Shown here piece after piece: positions 13,460-23,638 of a stretch of 64,000 nt of DNA (positions within the stretch are counted from its first letter, which is position 1; each line of letters begins with the position of its first letter). The stretch is from Symsagittifera roscoffensis (taxonomy: Eukaryota; Xenacoelomorpha; Acoela; Convolutidae). The stretch is from contig NC_087066.1 in assembly GCF_963678635.1 (NCBI RefSeq), positions 56,314,312-56,378,311 on the forward strand. The letters run 5' to 3'. The notes under the pieces were generated by a model. The model worked only from the letters and a program-made list of their open reading frames with translations. It made no database searches and was not told the origin of the DNA. Made by a program: the position numbers and the translations under genes.

Positions 13460-13649
13460 CAGGGGCGGATCTCGGACTTTCTCGAGGGGGGGCGGATTTT
13501 CAAAAAATTTTTGAAATTTTTGTCGACCTTTTTTTTCCAGCTCTCCCAAAGCACTGTTTTGTTACTGATTTGGCCAAAATTTGGGTCGGCAGCGGGTCGA
13601 ATCCCTGAGGAAGGGAGCGTCCCCCCCCCCAAAAAAAAATCCGCCCCTG
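13460..13649. mobile_element. hAT-type MITE with perfect 8-bp target duplication
   Basis: The element runs from CAGGGGCGG to CCGCCCCTG, exact inverted ends. It is flanked by AATGAAAC at 13452-13459 and again at 13650-13657. An 8-bp duplication and CAGNG-type ends are the signature of hAT transposons. At 190 bp it has no coding capacity and must have been moved by a transposase encoded elsewhere. Long G and C runs lie just inside the ends. Confidence 0.88.
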
Positions 13650-13849
13650 AATGAAACCAAAAATGGCACTCATTCAAAATATGGCCTCATTACAAACTTC
13701 GTTTAGAAGTATGACCCCAAAACTTCTTTTATTGTTCCAGAAACAAGTCTTTCCAATCCATTTTTAAATTAACGTAAATAGCTGATTGTTGGTAATTAAA
13801 CAGGAATCGAATCAGAAAATTGTACATACGGCACAGGTCAAGGTCCGCG

Positions 13850-14575
13850 AATGGAGGAAACACTTTGTAAGTCACACCGCATACCGTTTTTACATCAAAA
13901 CATTCAGTCAAACCGCGGGTTATAATCGCGCCGTTCAGTCTTTTCTTAACCCGCGCCGCCAAAATTTTTTCCTAAGTCACGCCACCAAAATATTCTCTTA
14001 AGTTAACGGGTGTCACCAGCTTTTTTTGAGTCACGCCGCTATTTCTTTCTTAGTCACCCTAGAGTTTTGAAAACAGCACAGCGAGACTTTAAAATTCTGA
14101 CTGAGTCGAGCATTTTAAGATGATAGGAAAGGATCGTAGACAAAAATCGAGAACCGATACTGCGCAGAAAAGTTTGATTGAGAAACATTATTAAATAAAC
14201 AAGAAAATTGACCTATAACTATACTTAAAAAAAACGAAAATAAAACATCTGTAAGTATGAATACGATTTTATCTTAAAAACTAAGGACAATAAAGCATGC
14301 GATATTTTTCAGTCACGTTACGGCTTCTAAGATACAGGATGTAACGTCGTGCCGCAAAAACCTTTCCTTAAACCACATGGCAAAATTTTATCTTAAGTCA
14401 CGCTGCAGCTCAAAGTCTATTTTGAATCGCGCCGCCGAAGTATTTTCTAAAGTCGCACCACCAGTCTTTTCTATACTGGGACCGCCAGTTTTTTCTGAAG
14501 TCGCACTGCCAGTTTTTTTTCCTAAATTGCGCGGCCAAAGTTTTTGTTAAGCCGCGCCACTAGAGTGAACTGCAT
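13850..14575. repeat. Degenerate ~30-bp tandem repeat (GTCACGCCGCC motif)
   Basis: Variants of AGTCACGCCGCC followed by a T-rich spacer recur about every 28-35 bases in two blocks, about 13860-14060 and 14340-14575. AT-rich sequence without the motif separates them. Examples are GTCACGCCACC, GTCACGCCGCT, TCGCGCCGCC, GTCGCACCACC and GCCGCGCCACT. The units are too diverged to be a young satellite. Confidence 0.6.
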
Positions 14576-15848
14576 TTAAAGATTCGCCGAGAGAGTCCAT
14601 GCATTAGGTTTTACTCAGTATTTTAAGAAAAAAACACTATTTTTTTGAATATGGCTAGAAAATAAAGTCTATATGCTTAGAAAATTAACTACAAAAAAAA
14701 CTTAGTGGTTCAAAATTGGCATCTTTTTTTGACAAAACAAAATTTATCTTATCATGCGAAAACATGAAAATAATAAATTTTGATTCTTACAAAATTCATA
14801 GTCACTTTTGATTTCTCTGTACAAAAAATCTGCCATGACTACGTTATTACAGAAATATACAAATTTTGGCATCCAAGTTTTTTCGGAAATTGTTTTTTTT
14901 TCTAAATCATAGAACAGATTTTGCAACAAAAAACTCTCCCCAGAAATTTGAAGATTTTAGTTCGGGAAGTATTTCTAGCCATGTAAAAGAATACTTATTA
15001 TACATTTTTCATCTACAAAAACTGTTTAATAAGCAGTTTTCTTTACACTCAATGTATGACATTGTATGATGAGCAATTTTCTTGTATGAAGTTGTATGAC
15101 AAGCATTTTTGTGCATGGAGATCAAACCGGGCGATTTGGTTTTTATTTTGATGACTAGAAGAACAACACCATTGACTAGAAGAAATATTTTTAGTCAATC
15201 AGCCGGAAACCTATGCCGGAAGTTTAGCTTTTAGGCAGACAAGTGCTCATCGAACTAGATCCCTTTAAACTATGACCAACTAGCATGCTCAAATTGCAAA
15301 CCGCAGCGCTAAAATTGTATCTTGTTGCGCCACTAAAAATATTATGACTTTTTTTTCAATTAATCACTGGGAAAATTTTTAATGTGAAGTTCTATATGGT
15401 GTACGAAGAACATCGTCGAAAATTTTTTTTTTTCAATCCTAGCATTTTTCTAGAAATAAGTTTTGTGACGGGATAAAAGTTCCATATTCAGCAGAAAAAT
15501 GATGTCAAATGTTCAAGCTTCGAAGTATGCCATATCTCTACATGTATAGTTCCATCACTATGATCATTAAGAACTTCAACTCATTCCCGTATTTTTGCGT
15601 GAGATAGTTATAGGATGTGTTACGCTGAAAATAAAATACCTGTAGAAGGTAGATATATCTTCGGGGCAAACAGGCGGCTTGCAAATCAGGTCGACACAAA
15701 CGTTGGTTTCTATAAAAAAGAAATGATATTCGCGTAAAGATTACTTGAATAAATGTAGCTATTTCTCAAAACTTCCAAACTATCTAAAACAAATATTTTA
15801 AGCAAAACATTGAAACTCGTATATGAGTTGAATCACAAAACCTCCACC
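14576..15848. other. AT-rich stretch, no gene seen
   Basis: Only short opposing frames are present. Nothing with a recognisable domain or repeat structure was found. Confidence 0.4.
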
Positions 15849-16030
15849 CAGTGGCGTGCGCAGAAGTTTTTCAAGGGGGGGGGGGGGGGGGGGTTCGCGG
15901 TTTTTCAAAAAAAAATTGAAAATTTTGTGCAGCTTTTTTGTAGGTCGATCAATTTGATTTTCCGAGCTCTGCGAATATTCTCTGCACCCCAGGCAAATTT
16001 TGCAAATTTTGATCGCTTTTAAAAAAGTTT
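15849..16030. mobile_element. Putative MITE fragment starting CAGTGGCGTGCGCAG
   Basis: CAGTGGCGTGCGCAG followed by AAGTTTTTCAAGG and a long G run resembles a common miniature-element terminus and the layout of the other MITEs here. I could not find the matching right end, so it may be truncated near 16030. Confidence 0.4.
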
Positions 16031-16813
16031 GACCAAAAAACAATTTAGCAACCAGAAAAATTTAACAACCAGAAATGAGGGAGAAGGGGGAGGTTAGGTG
16101 GTCGCAGTGATCGCCACCCCTTCTCGGCACGATACTGAGTGTATCCCGTGTGACTCAAACTAAATTTAAATTGAATACTTTTGACTGACAAAAAAAATGG
16201 ACAATTGAGGCAGTTTTGAAAAGTTTTGACTTCAACCAATTTAGTACCAACTAATAAAAGGGCTTCCCTGCAGATAGCCAGGGGTTCGATTATCTGAAAA
16301 GGGGTAATTCCCTTCCTTCATACGATATCCGTACAACGTGAGGCGTCAGTTTGTCAATTGGTCGAAAAAAAAACTGTCAAAGCTGTCCGCTCAAATGGTC
16401 TTTTACGACCATTTGTCGAATTGTCACCCCAAGTTGGACCTCTGGTTTTTGGCTGTAAAGTTGGATTAAGTAATTGGAAGTAAAAACATAGAAGCAAATA
16501 TGAAGTGGAGTTTGAGGAGAGCTGGCATTTTTTTCGGTGGATAGCGAAAACTTCAGAGCCGGTTTCTTTGTCACTCCAACTATGAATTAAAAAACCTGAT
16601 TTATCGAGTAATCAGCTTCAATGATGATTAACACACTCGCAAATAAAAACTGACAGTATTTCATAAAAAATACTCTTTACATGGGTGATAATCTAACGAA
16701 CTTTGTTTTAGGTAAAACAATTGTAGCCAGAAATATTTGAATTCACTTCTGATGTTCATATCTTCTACTGCAGACTTGCGCCGTAAAATAACTATCACAT
16801 AAACATAAGAGAC
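16031..16813. other. No gene seen
   Basis: Scattered short frames only. GGGGTTCGATT near 16277 resembles part of a tRNA B box, but no cloverleaf can be built around it. Confidence 0.35.
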
Positions 16814-17227
16814 CAGGGGCGGATTTAGGGGGGGGGCGGACACCCTCCCCCTCCTCAGAGATTCGACCCCCTGCCGACCCAAAGGGTCCCTCTTTGGTAC
16901 TTTTTAAGAAATTCATTTTTGGCCGACCGACCTTTAAATTTTTCTAAAGGCGCCTTTGGCTCCAATATATACTAATTTTGAGGGGGGAGCGCGCGCTGAA
17001 AAAAAAACGTAATTTTTTGGTCAAAATTTTCCAAAAAGTGCCTAAAATTGCCTTTTTTAGACTTTTTTCAAAATTTTGCCTGCGGTGCACAAAATTTGGA
17101 CAATACAGGGACTGCTTAGGGAGAGCTCGAAAAATCACAATTCGGTCGACCTAAAATAAAGGTCGACAAATTTTCGAAAACTTTTTGAAAATCCGCCCTC
17201 CTCGAGAAAATCCTAGATCCGCCCCTG
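16814..17227. mobile_element. hAT-type MITE, 414 bp, with 8-bp target duplication
   Basis: The element begins CAGGGGCGGATTTAGGGG and ends TAGATCCGCCCCTG. The flanks are TAAGAGAC on the left and TAACAGAC on the right, 7 of 8 identical, consistent with an aged hAT target duplication. Inside it shares the GGCGCC, AAAAGTGC and GGTCGAC blocks with 906-1317, so the two belong to one family. Confidence 0.8.
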
Positions 17228-18839
17228 TAACAGACCATAAAAGTTTACCTTAATATACAATTCAAGTTTATTCTAGCACAGTACCACGTTCCCTTCAAGG
17301 CAGCATTTTTTAAAACTAGTTTACATATGTAATTTTGAGAATAACGATAGATTTCACTCAGAACTTTTTGTTTGAGTTCTGATGTAAGCTGCAATATTTA
17401 TGAAATGATTAATTTCAAATCTCAATTAGCTCAATTAGCTAGCTATGGTACCACCAGACAACTTTACAAGAGTCGCATACCCATAATTCCTCCAGAAAAA
17501 GTGCCGCTTTAGAACTCCCAGCCTGGCTTTCATAGGACGCTGATTTCTAATCTTGAATTTGACTAATTTTTCCCTGTATTCAGCCAGCGCTGCTTGCAAT
17601 ACGCCTCCCCCTGACAATTCTTCCTACTGGGTGTTTTATTGGGCCTCCAAGTTTTAGCCGTTCTTTACTCTTTTCTGTCGGCGGAACTACTTCGGACCCC
17701 CTGATCTTCCATGCTCGAGTCATCTGACGCACACGTCATTCCACGTCTTTCTCTATTTTATTTGCGTTCCTCTTTTGGGTTTCGTAAGCTGTCGTCTGAG
17801 TTTCTTCTCTCCTCGCTTCTCGTACGATGAGTTTTCGTTTTTCTGATTTTTTCCGTATGACTTCCTTTTGAGTTTTGAGAGTAGCTGCTAATTTTGGCCT
17901 TCTGTGTTAAATTTTGAGCATTTCATTTTCTTTTGACATGACGTTCGTTTGGCTCTGTTGAAAAAGTTCGTTTGGAATTTCTGTATCAGCTTGCTCGAGC
18001 TGTTGGCGCAATCATTCCTCTCCATCCAATTCAATTTCCTCTAGTTGTTCCTGTTTTCTTGCTTTGAAAATATTTCTCGCTGGCTCCGCATTTGGGCTTT
18101 TGCGAGATCCTTGCGTTGTTTCGTTGAACAAATTCGGTTTTCGTTTAAGCACCACCATAACTCGTTCCACCAGTTGGTTTGAAAGTAGAGTCTGTTTGGG
18201 ACGCTATTCTCCCTTTCAGAGGTTTGGTGAGTAGTTTTTCATCATTTTCTGTTCTCATCTGCCGTAGTGTCATCATCTAGGAGAGTTTGGTTGTATATTT
18301 TCTTTGTCTTCGATGAGCCATCTCTATCAAGAGTATATCAGTTCTTCCTTGAAATCTGAATTTGATTATCAAGTGAGATCTTCGATTCGGTTGATGTCAT
18401 TTTCTGGCACTTCTCGTGGTTCCTCATTCCATTTCGCGTTTGCTTCCAGTAGATTCTTGAGCGCTTTCATTCAATCAATCTTCTTATCTCGCTGTGGACA
18501 ATTATTGTTAAAAATGGCAATTTTGTCCCGACTCGAAGTTCCTTTTCTGACGGTTTTGGGTTTTTTTGACTGGTCAATCGTTCGTTTGAGTTGAGATGCC
18601 AACATGTCGGATCGGTTCAAGTATTTTTTAGCTGAACGACCATTTTTTCTATATAATTTTGCCCCCAATTTTCTGAACTTCGTTTATCGCTAGTCTCCCA
18701 AAAAGTGCTTGGAATGGCGATACTCAAAATGATTTTTGTTTCTTCTATCTGAGATACCGAACGATCGTAGTGAGACAAATTTTTATTGAGTTTTTTTGTT
18801 TTTGTCGAGTAACATCAAACCAAGTTTTCACTTTAAAAC

Positions 18840-19215
18840 CTAAGTTGATTGTTTGACTAATTCGCACCCTCTGTGGTCCTCAACTATCCCCAATTTTGCA
18901 GAATTTTATATTCGGAACTAGATTTTTGGAACTAGACAGATTGTTATCTTCGAATCTTCAGAAATATTTGAGCTTAACCGTTTCTGGTATACAGTTAGTG
19001 TCTGTATATTTTCATAGAAGTTTCACCGTTACTTTTCTACTAGTTGATTTAATGGTTTTTACCGACGGAATACTCGAAAATTGGTCTATAGCTACCAGCA
19101 GGTGTAATATTTCTCCTGATGGTTTCTTAACGAGCACGCATAATCTAGTTGTAGTTCTTGACCCGGCAGCGTCAGCAGTGGTAAAAGTTTTGCGTCGTCT
19201 TTTGAGATTAGGTAA
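18840..19215 (-). pseudogene. Integrase core remnant of the decayed Ty3 element
   Basis: Split over three frames are a P-G-Q-E-L-Q-L-D-Y-A block containing the first catalytic Asp, then LLVAIDQFS, a K-S-T-S segment, and finally GDHRGCELV where Ty3 integrases have GDHRGxGLVER. The order and spacing fit the DDE core. Stops interrupt each frame. Confidence 0.7.
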
Positions 19216-19263
19216 TTAGCGTTCTTACGCTACCTAGTGCAGCTCTACAATCCTCTGCAAGGT

Positions 19264-19855
19264 TTACTGTGTGTTTGTGCATGTGGGCGACCACAGGTAT
19301 TGCGACACGCCCAACAATACTTCCTGGTCTGGATTCCCTTTAAGTGTTCGTTTCATGACAGCGGGATGTAGCTGCATTGAGACCGCAAGACGCTTGTCGA
19401 CCAACATGAAGTTGACGATAACTGCCAACTGGTTCCAGAGTGGGTTTGTGTATGGTCCCATGAGTTCAAACCCCTGGTTGTCACCTCTTTCAACCACTAT
19501 TCTAAGTGTTTCCATCCACGCGTCTTCAGAGCTGAGTTCCACTAGTAGACTTTTGCCGAACATTCTCGAAAGATTTGAAATGCTTTCTTCTCCCAGCTGC
19601 TCCAACAGCCGAAAGTTATCCTTCCAAATTAAGTAGCTAATTCGGCGTGGTGGTTCTTTGAGGTTAATTTCATCAGTGTCCATTTCGCTTTCTTCAGTGA
19701 TAGTGAGATGGACTCCCATCACTTGGATTGGGTCTTGGGTGGGAGTCTCCGATTTGGCCTGAATTTCTCCGAATGAAATTTCTTCTATAGTAGCCTCTAG
19801 TTCGCGGTCATTACTGGGTATTTGGCTAGATCCCTCAAATAATTTTCAGAATTAC
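19264..19855 (-). pseudogene. RNase H-integrase linker and start of integrase zinc region
   Basis: This is the longest surviving frame of the dead element, about 197 codons open from about 19855 to a TAA at 19264-19266. The first ATG is at 19719. Its last third, VDKRLAVSMQLHPAVMKR and onward, aligns by eye with the N-terminal part of Ty3 integrases. The zinc-ligand segment continues in the next frame as HMHKHTVNLAEDC. The first half is acidic and unrecognised. It lies between the RNase H end and the integrase core, as expected. Confidence 0.6.
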
Positions 19856-20281
19856 AGCAGTTGGTTGCCCGCTTCTCTTTCATCTTCGTTGGATAGGTTC
19901 ATTTGTTTTTGCATTATGGTTGTCTCGTTTCACTCTCCGAGCTACCCTGAATCTTAATGCTTCCTCTGATTTTTTTGTGTTCTTTGGAGGGTTTCAGTCT
20001 CAAGGACCTCTTCCAGCCTGGCTCCATCAAGCTTTTGTCACTTCTCTCTCTCCTCCATTTTTTTGGATGCGTCCGACCGAAAATCATAATTTTTGTGTTC
20101 TTTGCTGAATTTCCGTTTGAATCCTTTTTATCTTTTTTTATTGATTTCTTGCCACCTAAGTTCCGAGTTTAAAATGTATGAAATTTTTCATTTGCCATCA
20201 AGAGCTATTGTTTTGCAGTTTTGTAGATCGATTTAATTCGTTCCGGTCGCGCTCCATACGTTTTTGACCAATTTGGTAGCT

Positions 20282-20512
20282 CTAGCCCCTGTTGGATGAC
20301 GTGTTGAGTACTTCACTTGTTCCCAACCTTCTAGATTGTTCTGAAAAGTTTTCGTTCCGGTTGACCAAAACAATTTCTGCTCGCCTACAGCTCATGCAGT
20401 CATCTACTCTGTGAAAGGCATCAATTGCCCTAACTACAAAATTTTTGTCTAGTTTGGATTCGATCCACGGGTCCACACTTGGTTGACCGGATAGATAACT
20501 TAATATCCCCAT
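20282..20512 (-). pseudogene. RNase H end remnant of the decayed Ty3 element
   Basis: The frame opens MGILSYLSGQPSVD, in place of the N-A-D-x-L-S-R-x-P box that ends Ty3 RNase H. A linker containing FVVRAIDAF follows. It is a fragment only. Confidence 0.4.
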
Positions 20513-20989
20513 ATTCTTGCTCGGATTGTCAACGGTTTTAAACTGATAGTGCTACAACCTATCTAAACAACGGTTCAGTTAAGAAGATTATCTTTCTTAC
20601 TTGACCTATTTCCGTCCGGCGCCGAGGTTAGGGATTTATGATCAGTTGCAATAGTATTTTTTAAGTCGAGGAGAAATTGTAATTACCTACAGCGCAAAAA
20701 ACAGTATCAAGTACCTATATACAGCATTCGTTCGTCGAAAATTTTGTTCGTCGTTTCAATTCGTTCGTCGAATATTTCGTTTCTTTCTGGTGTTTGGAAA
20801 TCAGGAGACGAATCATATTGGTACCCATTCCTTCTCTTTTTTGTTCTAAAGAGTTCTTAGTCCAGTACAGCCAAAAAAACTTGATTCCTGTTTTTTGTGT
20901 CGTAATATTGTACTTGACAATTTTTTTCAACTGCTAACTTATTGTTTTCAAAGATAACTAAGAGTTAGTCTCCCCATTTGAAATTTCTC

Positions 20990-21230
20990 ACGGGACGTTT
21001 CATTTTTAAAATTTTTCTTTTGGTTTTCTTCTTTTAGTAGCGGTCTTTGTTTTTCATTTTGACTCGTAGCGTTTAGTAAAAACTTAGAAAGATGATTTAA
21101 ACTACTTAAAAACGACAGGAGTTTTTTTGAATGTTCTTGCGTGGCTGAATTTTGACATAGCTTAAATTTTTGTGATTTTTGATGAAACCGCCGATATTGA
21201 TAGGCGGTGACTCAACTAACCTACTTCGGT
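20990..21230 (-). pseudogene. RT connection remnant of the decayed Ty3 element
   Basis: One frame holds LLSFLSSLNHLSKFLLNATS and then RPLLKEE, matching the xSFLGLVNYYxKFLPNLS...LLKK block that joins RT to RNase H in Ty3/gypsy pol. Sequence upstream is broken. Confidence 0.5.
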
Positions 21231-22164
21231 TTTAAAAAATTTTGCCTTGCGAAATCTTAAATGTTGAGTTTTCTCCAGTTGGAATTTTTCATATTTTTGC
21301 TAACAAGTTTATCCATGGTTTTTTGGAGTTTGGCCGGCAGGTCCGCTGAAGTTTAAAAACCCGTTAAGAATCTAAAGAATCCCGTTGTGTTACCACTTCC
21401 TGTGTTCAAATTACTAACTAACAATTTGAACATTTTTAACTAAAAGTATGCAAATTTCAAGTCCAGTACAGTAAAGCATAACAAACCGATTTTCTCTTCA
21501 GAAAAAATTTGGCTCACAACGTCGAACAGTCTGTCAATATTTGCCTTTTTTTTTTGTTGTTGAACGATTGCCGGTTCATTGATTTGGCATCTAATGCGAA
21601 AGTGATCGAATCATTTTTTTCAAGCAATGAGATGAAGCAGTCATGGTTACACTTGTTTAATTTCTCGATGTGTCCCTCCGGTAACAGTTTTTGTCAATAC
21701 AATTTGAATTTTAACCTGAATTGTGAAAACGAATTCTCCTCCTTTTTTCTTGAATTGGGCAAAAGCGATATTTGAACTTCGAAATAACTATATGAGCTAC
21801 CCTGTCGTTATAACAGTTGTTGAAGTTTTATTGAAACATTTTATCTCCATTTTTTCTACTGTTTTTATAGTATTACATAAAAACTGGACGACTCCTTTGT
21901 GGCTGGCCGTTGTGTGGTAGAGAGATACCTATTTGACCCTGCAATTTAAGTCCCAACATGCATCTGTTTTTTCTTTCTGAGACAAAAAAAATTTCACCGT
22001 TCATCTCCCACCAAGCCTGCCGATATTTAATATGTTTTCAATGATCTCAGAACGATAATCGGTTGCTTGTTGTAATCGTCATAATTTGCTGCCACATTGA
22101 GCTTTTCCGCTTGGCTAAGCCTTGATTTTCGGAATTTATCGCTAACCTTTTTTGTTGTCGCCTA

Positions 22165-22200
22165 GTTGAGAAACGAAACTGAGCTGCCCGTGTCTACTGT
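22165..22200 (-). pseudogene. Retropepsin active-site remnant
   Basis: The minus strand reads L-T-V-D-T-G-S-S-V-S-F-L-N followed at once by a TAG. DTGSSVSFL is the aspartic protease catalytic loop of Ty3-type pol. It sits between the gag knuckle and the RT remnants, as expected. Confidence 0.7.
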
Positions 22201-22439
22201 TAGTTGAATTGTCCAATTTTCTAACAGCATTATTGCCTTCAGCGACTTCATTTTATTGGTTTTTGACCTCTTCATTCCTAGACTAGTTAACGGTATGATC
22301 GCAAGTTTTTCTTGCGCGTATTTTGAGATTCTTTCTCTACCTTAGATGTTTGATTTAACTGACATAAACTCAAGTTCGTCACAAAAATCAAAATCTACAA
22401 ATTGAAGATTCATTTTTCATCTGACCTTTCCGAACCTTC

Positions 22440-22960
22440 AGTTACTTGCTATGATCTACACATGTTTGAAAGTGACTTTGTTTGTTGCAGTTTTTGCATG
22501 TCTTCCCCATCGCTGGACAGCTTTTCAAGTACCCTTCTACGAAATCCTTACTGCGTCTGTTACACGGTTTTTTCTGCGTAATTGAAATCGTGTTTCTGTA
22601 ATTGCTTTGCTTTTTGTTGGAATCCAGTTTTTAGGGCTTTATTTTTCTTCGGTTTGAATTTCCTACTGCCAAGTTAGGTTTTTGTTTGAATGTGGTACCC
22701 GTATTCGAAGTAGTTGTTGCTCCTGCAGGTGCTATCGCGTTTATTTTTTGAAATTCCTTTGTTGTCTGTTTACTTTCTTCAAACTTGATAGCCCTGGTGA
22801 GCCTCTCCTCTGGTGAAAGAGTGTGAAATGTTAACCTATCTTGAACTGTAATGTTTCTCATATTGGAAATGAACAGATCACGTACTATCTCGTCCTTATG
22901 TGAGCGTTTCTTGCCAGCTTATTGGTCGTGTTAACTCGCTTGATTACACAAAGTCAAATT
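22440..22960 (-). pseudogene. Gag capsid end and CCHC knuckle of the decayed Ty3 element
   Basis: An open segment from about 22940 to 22631 carries EIVRDLFISNMRNITVQDRL and LTRAIKFEES, the usual C-terminal capsid helices of Ty3 gag. After a break, 22460-22498 encodes CKNCNKQSHFQTC, a zinc knuckle one residue short of CX2CX4HX4C. It is preceded by a Cys-rich stretch. Confidence 0.65.
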
Positions 22961-22970
22961 TTTAGGAGTT

Positions 22971-23196
22971 GATATTGACCAACTTAGATACACATTCTGT
23001 CAAATTTTTCTTATCGAAAAAATATTGGAGACAAAATAAAGGTCAATTGGGTTTTGCCTTGATATGCGAGCTTCCTCGCTTTACCAAACTTATCTTGTTT
23101 CTATACTGCTGCAATGCTAAAGAAAAAGAACCGATATTGACCAACTTAGATACACAGTCTGTCAAATTTTTCTTATCGAAAAAACATTGGTTGATA
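22971..23196. repeat. Pair of ~57-bp direct repeats
   Basis: GATATTGACCAACTTAGATA... through ATCGAAAAAA occurs at about 22973-23028 and again at about 23132-23188 with two or three differences. About 100 bp of unrelated sequence lies between. No known element matches. Confidence 0.65.
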
Positions 23197-23536
23197 TTCT
23201 GTTAAATAAAGGTGTAGCTTACCCTCCTCTATATATCCAGATATAATTGTTTCACAAAGTGTATCGTTAGCTGGTAATGGGCTCTTGAATTCGCTGCAAA
23301 ACAGTATTTGTTTTTAATTATATATTACTGAATGAAACTATTTGGGTCTCTAGAAATGTGTTCCAACTAACGCAAGAACGCTTTCATCTGCGCTCAGTTC
23401 TCCACCTCCTCCGCTGTCCGTAAAAACACACAACCTAAAGAGCAGAAAACTCTGACAAAATTATACAATTGCAATTGCCATTTACTCAAAAGTTCTGGCT
23501 TTTTTGCTATAAGAATAAGGAAAACTTTGAAAAATC

Positions 23537-23638
23537 CTACTTGATTGTTCTGTTTGACTTCTTTAAGAATTCAGCATCCAGCACTGTAAACATCTTCAGA
23601 GGTCCATAATAGTCGGTAGCAGAATTAAGCAGCTGAAC
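23537..23638 (-). CDS. Exon 7: terminal exon with stop
   Basis: Acceptor CACTTTTTCAG precedes 23638. Thirty-three codons (starting VQLLNSATDYYG) end with TAG at 23539-23537. No donor precedes the stop, and the phase matches exon 6. Confidence 0.68.
   Translation of the reverse strand, partial: VQLLNSATDYYGPLKMFTVLDAEFLKKSNRTIK

Larger units (their letters stand above)
17440..22960 (-). mobile_element. Decayed Ty3/gypsy retrotransposon (gag-pol remnants)
   Basis: Reading the minus strand from 22960 downward, the remnants occur in canonical Ty3 order: capsid end, CCHC knuckle, protease, RT/RNase H connection, integrase zinc region and integrase core. Frames change repeatedly and stops are common, so no protein could be made. 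Polar, coding-like frames continue to about 17440 and may be the pol C-terminus. I found no LTRs, so both boundaries are approximate. It differs from the 42-62 kb element in having an obvious integrase. Confidence 0.75.
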
